This document shows positions 17,801 through 26,432 of a stretch of DNA of 64,000 nt, piece by piece; position 1 is the stretch's first letter, and each line of letters begins with the position of its first letter. The stretch comes from Aliikangiella sp965214955 (GTDB lineage: Bacteria > Pseudomonadota > Gammaproteobacteria > Enterobacterales > Kangiellaceae): the NCBI GenBank assembly GCA_965214955.1, contig CBDCCU010000001.1, forward strand, positions 248,001 through 312,000, in the 5' to 3' direction. Under the pieces are notes generated by a model. The model ran no database searches. It was not told the origin of the DNA and saw only the letters and a list, made by a program, of their open reading frames with translations. A program made the translations under genes and the position numbers.

Positions 17801-19343
17801 CTAGTTCAGTTTTGTTTGCCGGCATTAAAGCATTATCGTAGCTAAAGCTTTTAGTTTTTGGGTTAAATTTCATAACCCCAATACTAGTGGCTAACCATAT
17901 TGAGTGATTTGTTGTTTGCGCAATAGTATAGATAAACAGGGGTTTATTATTTTTAGTGTTTGGGGGGTTAAATATCTGATAGGTATTATTTTCTATATGA
18001 TATTCGATTAATCCTGCTGCGGTTGCAAGCCATAACGTATTTTGCTGTTGTACAATATCAAATATACGATATTGATTTATTCTTTTTTCATCAGGTAATA
18101 TTTGCGCTTTAGTTTCTGGATAAACGCGATTAAAAGAATTATTAGATTGATTTAAATAAAACAATCCATTATTACTACCTACCCAAAAGTTGCCGTTAGG
18201 ATCTTCTTCAATTGACCAAACCATATCTGGGTGTTCGTTTTTATTGATATGGCTTAATAGCGATTTAAAGCGAATGCTTTTAGGTTCCCAAACAAAAGCA
18301 CCACGGCTGTTTGTGCCTATCCACAATTTTTGGTTTTTATCGACAAATAAAGAGCGAATATGATAGCTCGCATACTTGGGAAACATGTTAGAGAATATAA
18401 ATAGCAGCTTATAGCTTTGTGTTTTTAAGTCGAGCTGATAGAGGTGATCGTCTATAGCAAAAAGGTATTTGTCATTGTTAGAAATAATGGTGTGAATGGA
18501 GCTGTTGCTACTGTATAACGATTTTGCTGTTAATGAAATGCTGTTTTTGTCATTTATGCTTGCTGTATCAAAAAGATAGATATTACCTTCGCTTAATGTT
18601 AGAAGCTTGTTTTCAGGAGTAACTAAAATATTTTTAAAGGCAAGGTTATCGTCCAAATTATTTAGTTTGATCTGAGATATAGTATCATCATTAGGATCAA
18701 ACCGATAAAGCCCCTTGGATGTTGTTAACCAAAAATAACCATCAACCTCAGAAACCCCTTTGATAAAAGCTTTATTTTTTTGTAACAGTTGAGAAGCTGG
18801 ATTTACCGATAGATCATCATCTGTTTCGTTTAATAAAAAAATACCTTGTGAACAAATTAACCAGTGTTGGCCAGGTGAATGTTCAATAATATCTACAACA
18901 TGGTTGGCTTTTATTGCATTTGGGTAAATAGACGGGATCTTATAATTAGTAACAGAGGATAAATCACGGTTTAATTTTGTGAGCTTTCGTATAGTTGAAA
19001 CCCAATAATTATTTTGACTATCTTGTTTAACAAAATATACATCGGCATTTTCGAGTTGGCTTTCAGGTATATTGAGGCTTTCTACGGTTTCACCATTTAA
19101 ACGGTTAAGTCCATTATTGGTAGAAAGCCAAATAAGCTGATCTTTATCTTGGTAAATATGATTAATAGTATTTTGATTGAGTCCATTAATTGTGGTGTAT
19201 TGTCTGAAACCTGTTTGCTTAATTAGGCTATCATCTGCATTTATCGGCGCAGAAAAAAACAGATAGCTGAAAATAATAAATAGTAAAAACCGTTGCAAAA
19301 TTTGATCTCTTATTATTCTTAAGTTAGTTAGGGATTGTTCCAC
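14802..19343 (-). CDS. Propeller-PAS-EAL membrane signalling protein with degenerate EAL domain
   Basis: A 1513-residue one-gene sensor. A signal/anchor segment is followed by a periplasmic two-component-regulator propeller region (about residues 40-690, repeats of IWLSTNNGLNRL type) and a Y_Y_Y domain (about 700-790). A transmembrane helix follows at 803-822, then two PAS-like regions (about 840-1070), a segment with no recognisable GGDEF motif, and a C-terminal EAL domain. EAL metal and catalytic positions are partly kept (Glu1291 in FEVLIRW, NLS, EINES, KYD, QGY). The DD pair is Asp1411-Asn1412, and the AEGVET glutamate is Lys1468. Phosphodiesterase activity against c-di-GMP is therefore doubtful; a binding or scaffold role is likelier. 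Confidence 0.85.
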   Translation of the reverse strand: MEQSLTNLRIIRDQILQRFLLFIIFSYLFFSAPINADDSLIKQTGFRQYTTINGLNQNTINHIYQDKDQLIWLSTNNGLNRLNGETVESLNIPESQLENADVYFVKQDSQNNYWVSTIRKLTKLNRDLSSVTNYKIPSIYPNAIKANHVVDIIEHSPGQHWLICSQGIFLLNETDDDLSVNPASQLLQKNKAFIKGVSEVDGYFWLTTSKGLYRFDPNDDTISQIKLNNLDDNLAFKNILVTPENKLLTLSEGNIYLFDTASINDKNSISLTAKSLYSSNSSIHTIISNNDKYLFAIDDHLYQLDLKTQSYKLLFIFSNMFPKYASYHIRSLFVDKNQKLWIGTNSRGAFVWEPKSIRFKSLLSHINKNEHPDMVWSIEEDPNGNFWVGSNNGLFYLNQSNNSFNRVYPETKAQILPDEKRINQYRIFDIVQQQNTLWLATAAGLIEYHIENNTYQIFNPPNTKNNKPLFIYTIAQTTNHSIWLATSIGVMKFNPKTKSFSYDNALMPANKTELATFIYYKNNVIWLGFANKLISFNLFNQQKKVVFELPQKTLKDDSYLSDFHIKDKTLWVSFSGNGIYAVDISQNLPKIIKHYSNKDGFIDNIIYSLIPDGDHLWSSTHNGIAKINTNDFTYTQYDYYDGLPNSEFNEGAYLKDSKGQILFGGTTDITRIIPSDFNRFNKPPAPYVTSVRIKNKLLSANAISWNDRNLTIPAEENFIEFSLSTLNYLKPYNGKFEYWLEGNNKTTPQMTKNNQIVFSQLKGGNYQLKIRVYSESLQTYSKTTSINFFVKPSLGLSQNIERGLFFALLLAAFIVISLLIYRHKKQDKKTKLLQSNYNNLSAALNGEDRGLWTWDIYGEDIMKSTLTIMHNNNQKLVFELAEYLSLIHSDDRKRVKRAWFSFLKTTATQYEETYRIKINNSWVWTKVVGTVITQNQQNIPSSATGVWLNISQEKKQEHNLQLYKNVINNTKDIIVIADQKLNVVSVNPAFTEETGICASKILDRNLILISKKIVPNLQLSQIKKAMKKQAFYRQNISLFTSDNIELDAVATINYYLNEHQHYQYSIIITDIHPHAQQTTYSSDNNLILQEKFIEAAMVRANAHQSKVIAMAFHLSANSNANKESFSHKALNQTNLSPLTINQFRELTLAVSRHEKFKYIQLNLQNQTILAIFESSLDIHELIFYNEKLRAFIFSQLIQLNPNINTTQKVAATIYTDKNMNKYKLVNDAIDLAKNISLPYERVYYQNQKIQRLADEKVRMKNAIDLAISNNQLFLVYQPKISIDNNQIMGFEVLIRWRNDDGQIIYPSQFIALASQSTAIEKMTRWLISQSLDKMAHWKKQNLKTQFAINLSAKGINVDQTVECLLQSIKANQLKADNVHIEINESDFDTNALLTEQLINKLAQNNFKVTIDNYGLGSLSLANLKTLPIHAIKYDRELIRNIGKDHKAHTIMQSIHAVCQAFNIIVAAKGIETQQQVDFLQSLDVQLLQGYLYSDPLSEENAIQLLKQIYLAPH

Positions 19344-19366
19344 TTTAAGATTTTATTTTTAACGTT

Positions 19367-19431
19367 TAGCCAAAAAGCTTGAACAAAACCTAGCTTGGTG
19401 AATCATGCATCTTGAAGCAAGAACGGGTATA
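19367..19431 (-). repeat. Partial copy of the MITE-like element
   Basis: A 65-base fragment that keeps TAGCCAAAAAGCTTGAACAA and the terminal CATCTTGAAGCAAGAACGGG-TATA, with the middle deleted. It lies just upstream of the sensor gene start at 19343 and 70 bases before full copy 2. Confidence 0.7.
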
Positions 19432-19500
19432 AAAGAATACCTTAAATTGTAGTAAATATCCGTAAGGTGAGTAAAATACATACAAATTTTCTTTTCATCA

Positions 19501-19766
19501 TATACCCGTTCTACTTCAAGATGCTTGTTTCAGTGCTCATCCAAAAAGTTTGAACAAGGCGCAGCTTGCAGGAAATGGCAAGCCCTTTTCAAAAGCTGTA
19601 ACGCAGTGCAAGTTTTTTGGCTGAGCACCCGAAGGGCAAGGCAGTAAGCTAACCTCTTTTTCGTTATCAATGCTTGAATTAGAATGACTAATCCTGCGCA
19701 TTAATGCCTCAAATAGGCTGGCTTACTGACTTGCTGAAACATGCATCTTGATGTAGAACGGGTATA
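19501..19766 (-). repeat. MITE-like dispersed repeat, full copy 2 (inverted)
   Basis: A full 266-bp copy in the opposite orientation to the copies at 143, 30924 and 38553: it begins with the half that contains CCAAAAAGTTTGAACAAGGC and ends with the complement of the CAGTAAGCC half. Terminal inverted repeats are intact except for a few substitutions. It occupies the spacer between the sensor gene and the initiator tRNA promoter. Confidence 0.9.
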
Positions 19767-19795
19767 AAATAATCCATAAGTTTTAATATTAGGGG

Positions 19796-19824
19796 TTGTT
19801 ATTAGCTCAGGCTTTCGATAGAAT
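19796..19824 (+). promoter_or_regulatory. Promoter of the initiator tRNA / nusA operon
   Basis: TTGTTA (19796-19801) and TAGAAT (19819-19824) are separated by 17 bp, followed by a GC-rich GCCGTCC discriminator, and lie 14 bases before the tRNA 5' end. Such GC-rich discriminators are typical of stringently controlled stable-RNA promoters. Confidence 0.6.
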
Positions 19825-19838
19825 GCCGTCCACGTTGA

Positions 19839-19915
<77 letters not shown>

Positions 19916-19926
19916 AATTACCAAAA

Positions 19927-19955
19927 CTAAAAAGCCCCTTTATGGGGCTTTTTAG
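19927..19955 (+). terminator. Rho-independent terminator after the initiator tRNA
   Basis: AAAAAGCCCC (19929-19938) pairs with GGGGCTTTTT (19944-19953) around a 5-base loop. The stem is a 10-bp perfect match ending in T residues. It probably attenuates read-through into rimP. Confidence 0.85.
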
Positions 19956-20071
19956 TAACTTAAGATTAACAATTGTGGGTTTAAATTGTTAATTTAGAAA
20001 TTGCTTTTAGGCAGTTTTTGACATTGAACATAAGGTACCGTTCAGTTTGAATGGTTTCTAGCAGTATGATG

Positions 20072-20099
20072 AAATGGGCCTTATGAGCCCATTTTTTGT
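20072..20099 (+). terminator. Second hairpin with T-run between tRNA and rimP
   Basis: AAATGGGC (20072-20079) pairs with GCCCATTT (20087-20094), then a T-rich tail. It lies between the first terminator and rimP. Nothing else is evident in the 289-bp spacer; the short minus-strand ORF there has no coding signature. Confidence 0.6.
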
Positions 20100-20204
20100 T
20101 TGTGAAATAAGCAAAACTGTTTGCGAAATAAATAAAACTGATGCTGCTAAAAAGGTTAATGTCCAATAAAACAGTGGTAAGAGTTAAGTATTAAGGTTTT
20201 TAAA

Positions 20205-20657
20205 ATGGCAAAAATTGATCAATTAACACAAATGTTACAACCTGCTGCCGAGGCATTAGGTTATGAGTTTTTAGGTGTTGAATATATTGCCCAAGGTAAA
20301 CATTCAATCTTAAGAATTTATATTGATCATGAAAACGGTATTAATGTGGATGATTGTGCTAGTGTCAGTCATCAGGTTAGCGGTATTTTAGAGGTTGAAG
20401 ATCCTATTGCTAGTCAGTATACCTTAGAGGTTTCATCTCCGGGTTTAGATAGACCATTATTTACTCTTGCTCATTTTGAACAAGTTGTTGGTAAAACCAT
20501 AGAAATGCGCTGTCATGTTGGGGTAAATGGTAGAAGAAAATTTAAAGGTGAGTTGCTTTTAGTCGAGAATGAGCAACTGACAGTAAAAGTTGATAATATA
20601 GACTACACCGTTGATGTTAGTGATGTCGATAAAGCAAATCTGGTTGCTGAGTTTTAA
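20205..20657 (+). CDS. rimP: Ribosome maturation factor RimP
   Basis: A 150-residue cytosolic factor needed for 30S subunit maturation. The family pattern is visible: LGYEFLGVEYIAQGKHSILRIYID near the N-terminus, then DDCASVSHQVSGILEVEDPI, and YTLEVSSPGLDRPL, the most conserved segment. It is the first protein gene of the nusA operon, downstream of the initiator tRNA, as in other gammaproteobacteria. Confidence 0.96.
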   Translation: MAKIDQLTQMLQPAAEALGYEFLGVEYIAQGKHSILRIYIDHENGINVDDCASVSHQVSGILEVEDPIASQYTLEVSSPGLDRPLFTLAHFEQVVGKTIEMRCHVGVNGRRKFKGELLLVENEQLTVKVDNIDYTVDVSDVDKANLVAEF

Positions 20658-20779
20658 TCATTATTTAAAAGCTATGTAGTAAGTGTTGAGTATTATTCTG
20701 CACAAATGGGTTGCCCAGTAACAGGGGTAACTAAATTGTAAATAGATGAAAAGTTTTTTGTTTTGAGGCTAGTTGGGTT

Positions 20780-22276
20780 ATGAGTAACAAAGAAATTTTA
20801 TTAGTTGTTGATGCGGTGTCTAATGAAAAAGATGTAGACGCAGACATTATATTTCAAGCACTAGAAGTGGCAATTGCAACTGCAACTAAGAAAAAACACG
20901 GCATGGATATTGACGTTCGCGTGGCGATTGATCGTGCGACTGGTGATTATGATACTTTCCGCCGTTGGCAGGTGGTTTCTTTAGAAGGTGATGAGTTAAT
21001 CGAAAACCCACTATCTGAGATTACGCTAGAAGCTGCTCAAGTCGATGCGCCTGAAATTAAAGCAGGTGAATATATTGAAGAGCAAATCGAGTCAATTGCC
21101 TTTGGCCGTATTGCCGCGCAAACCGCTAAACAAGTTATTGTACAAAAAGTAAGAGAAGCCGAACGTGCCAAGGTTATTGAAGCGTTTGAGTCTCGCGTTG
21201 GCGAGTTAATTACAGGTGTGGTAAAAAAGACCAACCGTGATTCAATTATTTTAGATTTAGGCAATAATGCCGAAGCCATCATTCCTAAAGAAGAAATGAT
21301 GCCGCGCGAAGCGGTAAGAGCGGGTGATCGCATTCGTGGTTTACTTTATGCGATAAAGCCAGAAGTTCGAGGGCCGCAGCTTTTTATTAGCCGAGCTAAT
21401 TCTGATATGTTGATTGAGCTGTTCCGCATTGAAGTGCCAGAAATTGCAGAAGAAGTCATTGAGCTTAAAGCCGCTGCGCGCGATCCGGGTTCAAGAGCAA
21501 AAATTGCGGTAAAAACAAACGACAAACGCATTGATCCTGTGGGTGCTTGTGTTGGTATGCGAGGCTCAAGAGTACAAGCGGTATCGGGTGAACTAGCTGG
21601 TGAGCGAATTGACATTGTATTGTTCGATGATAATCCTGCTCAATTTGTGATAAACGCAATGGCACCTGCCGAAGTTGCTTCAATTATTGTTGACGAAGAC
21701 AAAAACACCATGGACATTGCCGTAGCCGAAGATCAGCTAGCTCAAGCGATTGGTCGTAGTGGTCAAAACGTGCGTTTAGCAAGCCAACTGACTGGCTGGA
21801 CGCTTAATGTAATGACCCTTGATGAAGCCGAAGCCAAAAGTAAAGAAGAAAACCAAGGGCTTATTGAACTATTTATTAAAGAACTAGACGTTGATGAAGA
21901 GCTGGCCGAAGTATTAGCGCAAGAAGGATTTACCTCTATTGAAGAAGTAGCCTATGTGCCGCAATCAGAAATGCTTGATATTGAAGGCTTCGACGAAGAT
22001 TTAGTAGAAGCATTAAAGGCTCGTGCAAAAGATGCCTTATTAACTAAAGCTATTGCATCGGAAGAAAAGTTAGAAGGATCAGAACCTGCGGAAGATTTAT
22101 TAAATATGGAAGGTATGGATCGTCACTTAGCGTTTGTACTTGCCAGCCGTGGCGTGATTACCATGGAAGACTTAGCAGAGCAATCAGTTGATGAACTTGT
22201 TGATATTGAAGAATTAAACGAAGAGCGTGCCGCCGAGCTTATTATGACTGCTCGCGCACCTTGGTTTGCAGAATAG
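20780..22276 (+). CDS. nusA: Transcription termination/antitermination factor NusA
   Basis: A 498-residue RNA polymerase-binding factor. It shows the N-terminal polymerase-binding domain (about 1-130), an S1 domain (about 135-200), two KH domains (VGACVGMRGSRVQAV and AIGRSGQNVRLAS), and two acidic C-terminal AR2 repeats (about 365-425 and 440-495) typical of gammaproteobacterial NusA. Length matches the E. coli protein (495). It lies between rimP and infB. Confidence 0.97.
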   Translation: MSNKEILLVVDAVSNEKDVDADIIFQALEVAIATATKKKHGMDIDVRVAIDRATGDYDTFRRWQVVSLEGDELIENPLSEITLEAAQVDAPEIKAGEYIEEQIESIAFGRIAAQTAKQVIVQKVREAERAKVIEAFESRVGELITGVVKKTNRDSIILDLGNNAEAIIPKEEMMPREAVRAGDRIRGLLYAIKPEVRGPQLFISRANSDMLIELFRIEVPEIAEEVIELKAAARDPGSRAKIAVKTNDKRIDPVGACVGMRGSRVQAVSGELAGERIDIVLFDDNPAQFVINAMAPAEVASIIVDEDKNTMDIAVAEDQLAQAIGRSGQNVRLASQLTGWTLNVMTLDEAEAKSKEENQGLIELFIKELDVDEELAEVLAQEGFTSIEEVAYVPQSEMLDIEGFDEDLVEALKARAKDALLTKAIASEEKLEGSEPAEDLLNMEGMDRHLAFVLASRGVITMEDLAEQSVDELVDIEELNEERAAELIMTARAPWFAE

Positions 22277-22343
22277 TTAAATTTGTCATTAACCAAGCCT
22301 TCGTTTTTAAAAAGAAATACAGTCAAAGCACTGGGAGAAAAAT

Positions 22344-24989
22344 ATGTCTGACGTAACAGTTGAAAAACTAGGAGAGATTGTTGGTACACCAACCGACAAG
22401 CTGTTAGACCAAATGAAAGACGCTGGAATTGAAGTCAGTGGACCTAAAGATATTGTGTCTGACGAGCAAAAACAGGTTCTTTTAAATCATTTAAAGAAAA
22501 GCCACGGTGAAAGTACCAGTGGCTCTGCGGCACCTAAAAAAATCACCCTTAAAAGAACCACTAAAAGTTCTTTAAAGCTTTCTAGTTCTGGGGGTAAAGC
22601 TAAAACGGTTAATGTTGAAGTTCGTAAAAAACGCACTTACGTTAAGCGACCTGAAAACGAAGAAGTAGGAACAGAAGAAGCGCAAAATATTGAAGAGCCA
22701 AAAGCTGTTCAAGAAGAAATGGTTGAAGTGCCATCTGAACCTACACCAGAAGAAGTGCAAAAAGCGGCAGAAGAAGCTGCAATAGAGGCAAGAAAAGCAG
22801 CCGAAGCCGCAGCAATTGCGGCCGCCGAAGCCGAAGCCAGAGCACAAGCCGAAGTTATAGCACTTGCCGAAGCGGAAAAAATTACTCAGGCGAAAAAAGA
22901 AGCCGAAGAAGCAGCCGCTAAAGCGGCAGCGGCAAAAGTTGCGGCTGAATCAGCCGAACAAAAACGTAACGCTCCAGCCAAAAAATTTACTGGGCGTAAT
23001 ACTGCTCCTGGAACAACTGAAACTACAGAAGCAACACCCGAAAAACGTAAGCGTCGTAAAAAGAAGAAAAAAGGACGTGATGATCGTGAGTCGAATGTGG
23101 CGGATATGTTGTCTGAATTTAAACGCCCAGTTCATCGCAAATTTAATGAAGAAAAAACACTTGCCGATGAGCGCAAACCAATGGTAGCACCAAAATCAAT
23201 GAAACATGGATTTAAAAAGCCAACCGAAGCTGTTGCTAAACAACCTGTGGCTATTCCAGAAGCAATTACTGTTGGCGATTTAGCGCAAAAAATGTCCGTT
23301 AAAGCCACCGAGGTTATTAAAACCATGATGGGGCTAGGTACTATGGCAACCATTAATCAAACCATTGACCAAGAAACCGCGCAACTAGTTGCCGAAGAAA
23401 TGGGCTATGAGGTTCAGTTGCTAGCAGATAATGCGGCGGAGATAGAGCTATTAGAAGCCAGCGAGAATGTAGGTGATGAAGTTACAAGAGCGCCAGTGGT
23501 TACCATTATGGGGCACGTTGATCACGGTAAAACATCGCTACTTGACTACATTCGTGAAAGTAAAGTAGCCGATGGTGAAGCGGGCGGCATTACTCAACAT
23601 ATTGGTGCTTATCATGTTGATACTGATCGCGGCATGATTACTTTCTTGGATACGCCAGGACATGCGGCGTTTACCCAAATGCGTGCGCGTGGTGCTAACG
23701 CTACCGATATTGTTGTTTTGGTTGTTGCGGCTGATGATGGTGTTATGCCACAAACTGTTGAAGCTATTCAACATGCCAAAGCGGCCGGTGTACAACTGAT
23801 TATTGCAGTTAATAAAATTGATAAAGAAGATGCTGACCCTGATAGAGTTAAAAATGAGCTTTCTCAGCACGATGTGATCCCAGAAGACTGGGGCGGTGAT
23901 ACCCCATTTATGCACGTATCGGCTAAAACCGGTGAGGGTGTTGAAGAGCTGCTCGAAAATATTTCTATTGTTGCCGAGCTACAAGAGCTTAAAGCCATTA
24001 ATAGTGGTCCTGCTAAAGGGATTGTTATTGAAGCGCGCTTAGACAAAGGTCGCGGTGTGGTTGCTTCGGTATTAGTACAATCAGGTGAACTTAAAGTTGG
24101 CGATATTTTACTTGCTGGATTCCATTATGGTCGCGTAAGAGCGCTTAATGATGAAAACGGCAAACCAACTAAAATAGCTGGACCTTCTATTCCAGTTGAA
24201 GTGCTTGGTTTATCGGGTGTGCCAGAGGCGGGTGATGAAATTTCAGTTGTAGCCGATGAGCGTAAAGCGCGTGAAGTGGCTAACTTCCGTCAAGGTAAGT
24301 ATAAAGAGCTACAAATGGCTAAACAGCAAAAAGCCAAGCTTGAAAACATGTTCTCTAATATGGGAAGCGATGAAAAACTAGCACTTAATGTGATTGTGAA
24401 GTCTGACGTACAAGGTTCTAGCGAAGCGTTACGCGGCTCATTAATGGAGCTGGCTACCGATGAAATTCAAGTGAATGTTATATCATCGGCGGTGGGTGCT
24501 ATTACCGAAACCGACATTACATTAGCTTCGGCATCAAATGCCATTGTGGTTGGTTTTAACGTGCGTGCCGATGCGTCTGCGCGTAAAGCCGTTGATAGAG
24601 AAGGGGTTGATCTTCGTTACTATAGCGTTATTTATGATGTTATCGAAGAAGTAAAAGCCGCCATGTCTGGTATGTTATCACCTGAGAAGAAACAAGAAAT
24701 CATTGGTCTTGCAGAAGTACGTGATGTATTTAAGTCACCGAAATTGGGTGCAATTGCTGGCTGTATGGTTATTGAAGGTATTGTTAAGCGTAACAACCCT
24801 ATCCGTGTTCTGCGTGATAATGTGGTGATTTATGAAGGTGAGTTAGAATCATTACGCCGCTTTAAAGACGATGCTAATGAAGTTCGTAATGGCATGGAAT
24901 GTGGTATTGGGGTTAAAAACTACAATGATGTAAAAGTCGGCGATCAAATTGAGGTCTTCGAGATTATTGAAGTGGCACGCACGCTTTAA
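22344..24989 (+). CDS. infB: Translation initiation factor IF-2
   Basis: An 881-residue GTPase that delivers fMet-tRNA to the 30S P site. It has an N-terminal IF2-N subdomain, a long Ala/Glu/Lys-rich linker (about residues 100-230) with a basic KRKRRKKKKKGRDD block, a second IF2-N domain, and then the G domain with G1 GHVDHGKTS, G3 DTPGH and G4 NKID, followed by domains II-IV. The repetitive linker is normal for this family and explains the strong shadow ORFs in other frames. A good AGGAG-like site (GGGAGAAAAAT) precedes the ATG. Confidence 0.98.
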   Translation: MSDVTVEKLGEIVGTPTDKLLDQMKDAGIEVSGPKDIVSDEQKQVLLNHLKKSHGESTSGSAAPKKITLKRTTKSSLKLSSSGGKAKTVNVEVRKKRTYVKRPENEEVGTEEAQNIEEPKAVQEEMVEVPSEPTPEEVQKAAEEAAIEARKAAEAAAIAAAEAEARAQAEVIALAEAEKITQAKKEAEEAAAKAAAAKVAAESAEQKRNAPAKKFTGRNTAPGTTETTEATPEKRKRRKKKKKGRDDRESNVADMLSEFKRPVHRKFNEEKTLADERKPMVAPKSMKHGFKKPTEAVAKQPVAIPEAITVGDLAQKMSVKATEVIKTMMGLGTMATINQTIDQETAQLVAEEMGYEVQLLADNAAEIELLEASENVGDEVTRAPVVTIMGHVDHGKTSLLDYIRESKVADGEAGGITQHIGAYHVDTDRGMITFLDTPGHAAFTQMRARGANATDIVVLVVAADDGVMPQTVEAIQHAKAAGVQLIIAVNKIDKEDADPDRVKNELSQHDVIPEDWGGDTPFMHVSAKTGEGVEELLENISIVAELQELKAINSGPAKGIVIEARLDKGRGVVASVLVQSGELKVGDILLAGFHYGRVRALNDENGKPTKIAGPSIPVEVLGLSGVPEAGDEISVVADERKAREVANFRQGKYKELQMAKQQKAKLENMFSNMGSDEKLALNVIVKSDVQGSSEALRGSLMELATDEIQVNVISSAVGAITETDITLASASNAIVVGFNVRADASARKAVDREGVDLRYYSVIYDVIEEVKAAMSGMLSPEKKQEIIGLAEVRDVFKSPKLGAIAGCMVIEGIVKRNNPIRVLRDNVVIYEGELESLRRFKDDANEVRNGMECGIGVKNYNDVKVGDQIEVFEIIEVARTL

Positions 24990-25012
24990 ACTATAGCGTA
25001 TGCCAAATCATT

Positions 25013-25042
25013 TAAAGACAGGCTTTAGCCTGTCTTTGTGTT
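25013..25042 (+). terminator. Hairpin between infB and rbfA
   Basis: AAAGACAGGC (25013-25022) and GCCTGTCTTT (25027-25036) form a perfect 10-bp stem with a TTTA loop, followed by a T-rich but interrupted tail (GTGTTT). It could act as a partial terminator or as an RNase-protecting or processing stem inside the operon. Confidence 0.6.
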
Positions 25043-25104
25043 TATATAGAACTCGCAGCTGTATGATTGACAGCTTTGAGTTAAGAAATTAAAGAGCTTA
25101 TATT

Positions 25105-25491
25105 ATGGCTAGAGAATTTAATCGTACCGACCGTGTTGCCGAGCAGCTGCAACGCGAGTTGGCACAAATTATCCAATTAGAAATTAAAGATCCACGGGTA
25201 GGTATGGTAACTGTTTCGGCGGTTGAACTATCACGCGATCTTTATTATGCCACGGCCTTTGTTACCTTTTTAGGCATTGATGAAGACGAAAAAACAACCA
25301 AGCAAGCGCTTAATATACTTAATCAAGCCAGCGGATTTATTCGCAGTTTAATTGGTAAGCGTATGAAGTTAAGAGTGATCCCACAAGTGAAGTTTGAGTT
25401 TGATCGCTCAATTTCACGCGGTAGTGAACTTTCTGCGTTAATTAATAAAGCGCGTGAGAAAGATTCAGATACTGAGCAAAATAACGATTAG
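25105..25491 (+). CDS. rbfA: 30S ribosome-binding factor RbfA
   Basis: A 128-residue KH-like protein that binds 30S subunits during 16S maturation and cold adaptation. It starts MAREFNRTDRVAEQLQRELA, contains IKDPRVGMVTVSAVELSRDL, and has the PQVKFEFDRSISRGSEL segment near its end; all are family hallmarks. It is co-directional in the infB-rbfA-truB cluster. Confidence 0.96.
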   Translation: MAREFNRTDRVAEQLQRELAQIIQLEIKDPRVGMVTVSAVELSRDLYYATAFVTFLGIDEDEKTTKQALNILNQASGFIRSLIGKRMKLRVIPQVKFEFDRSISRGSELSALINKAREKDSDTEQNND

Positions 25492-25522
25492 TCGATATAT
25501 CTTGATTTTTTAGGTTTTCAAA

Positions 25523-26431
25523 ATGGGTAGACGCAGAGCAAAAGGTCGCAAGGTTAACGGCATTTTATTATTAGATAAGCCGCAGGGCATAAGTTCTAAT
25601 AAAGCCTTACAAGAAGTGAAACATCTATTTTTTGCCGCTAAAGCGGGTCATACTGGTGCGCTTGATCCACTAGCCACAGGAATGTTGCCAATCTGTTTTG
25701 GTGAAGCCACAAAGTTTTCACACTTTTTATTAAACTCTGATAAAGGCTATCGTGTAACAGCTAAATTAGGTGTTAGAACCGACAGTTGCGACTCCACAGG
25801 TGAAGTCACCGAAACCAAGCCCGTTAATGTGAGCAAAAAGCAATTGATGCAAGCATTAGATGCTTTTAGAGGCGATACTAAACAGATCCCATCAATGTTT
25901 TCTGCGCTTAAGCATAATGGTCAGCCGCTATATAAATTGGCCAGACAAGGCATTGAAATTGAGCGCGAAGCACGTGATATTACGGTTTATCATTTAGAGT
26001 TAATTAGTTTTGAAGATGACCTCGTTGAGCTTGATATTGAATGTAGTAAAGGCACTTATATTCGCAATATTGTGGATGATTTAGGTCAGCTGCTAGGTTG
26101 CGGCGCACATGTTACTCAGCTGCGAAGAATCTTTGTTGCCGACTATCCTGTTGATGAAATGATTACCATTGAACAGCTTAAACAAGAGCGAGAACAAGAC
26201 TTAAGTTTAGATACGCATCTTATTCCTATGGATAGTCCTTTGTTAGACTATGAAGAAGCTATTTTAGATGAAGATAGCGCGCATTATTTTTGCCAAGGAC
26301 AAGCGCTTAATTATCCTGATTTAGAAGAAGGTGAGGTAATTAGAGTTTATGATGAAAATGATCGCTTTTTAGGGGTTGCCGAAGTTAACGACGAGCTAAT
26401 GCTAGCACCTAAGCGATTAGTGGTGTACTAA
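25523..26431 (+). CDS. truB: tRNA pseudouridine55 synthase TruB
   Basis: A 302-residue enzyme that forms pseudouridine 55 in the T-loop of tRNAs. The N-terminus shows GILLLDKPQGISSN and the catalytic-Asp segment GHTGALDPLATGMLP; the C-terminal SKGTYIRNIVDDLG and a PUA-like tail complete the architecture. It follows rbfA by 31 bases and is followed with a 1-base gap by a dehydrogenase gene, so transcription probably continues into the latter. Confidence 0.97.
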   Translation: MGRRRAKGRKVNGILLLDKPQGISSNKALQEVKHLFFAAKAGHTGALDPLATGMLPICFGEATKFSHFLLNSDKGYRVTAKLGVRTDSCDSTGEVTETKPVNVSKKQLMQALDAFRGDTKQIPSMFSALKHNGQPLYKLARQGIEIEREARDITVYHLELISFEDDLVELDIECSKGTYIRNIVDDLGQLLGCGAHVTQLRRIFVADYPVDEMITIEQLKQEREQDLSLDTHLIPMDSPLLDYEEAILDEDSAHYFCQGQALNYPDLEEGEVIRVYDENDRFLGVAEVNDELMLAPKRLVVY

Positions 26432-26432
26432 T

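Noticed and set aside
19981..20166. 61-residue minus-strand ORF between tRNA and rimP
   Set aside because: It overlaps a terminator hairpin, has no ribosome-binding site and no recognisable pattern.
22572..23187. Long Cys/Phe-rich and Lys-rich ORFs in the infB linker
   Set aside because: They are shadows of the repetitive Ala/Glu/Lys linker of IF-2 in other frames.
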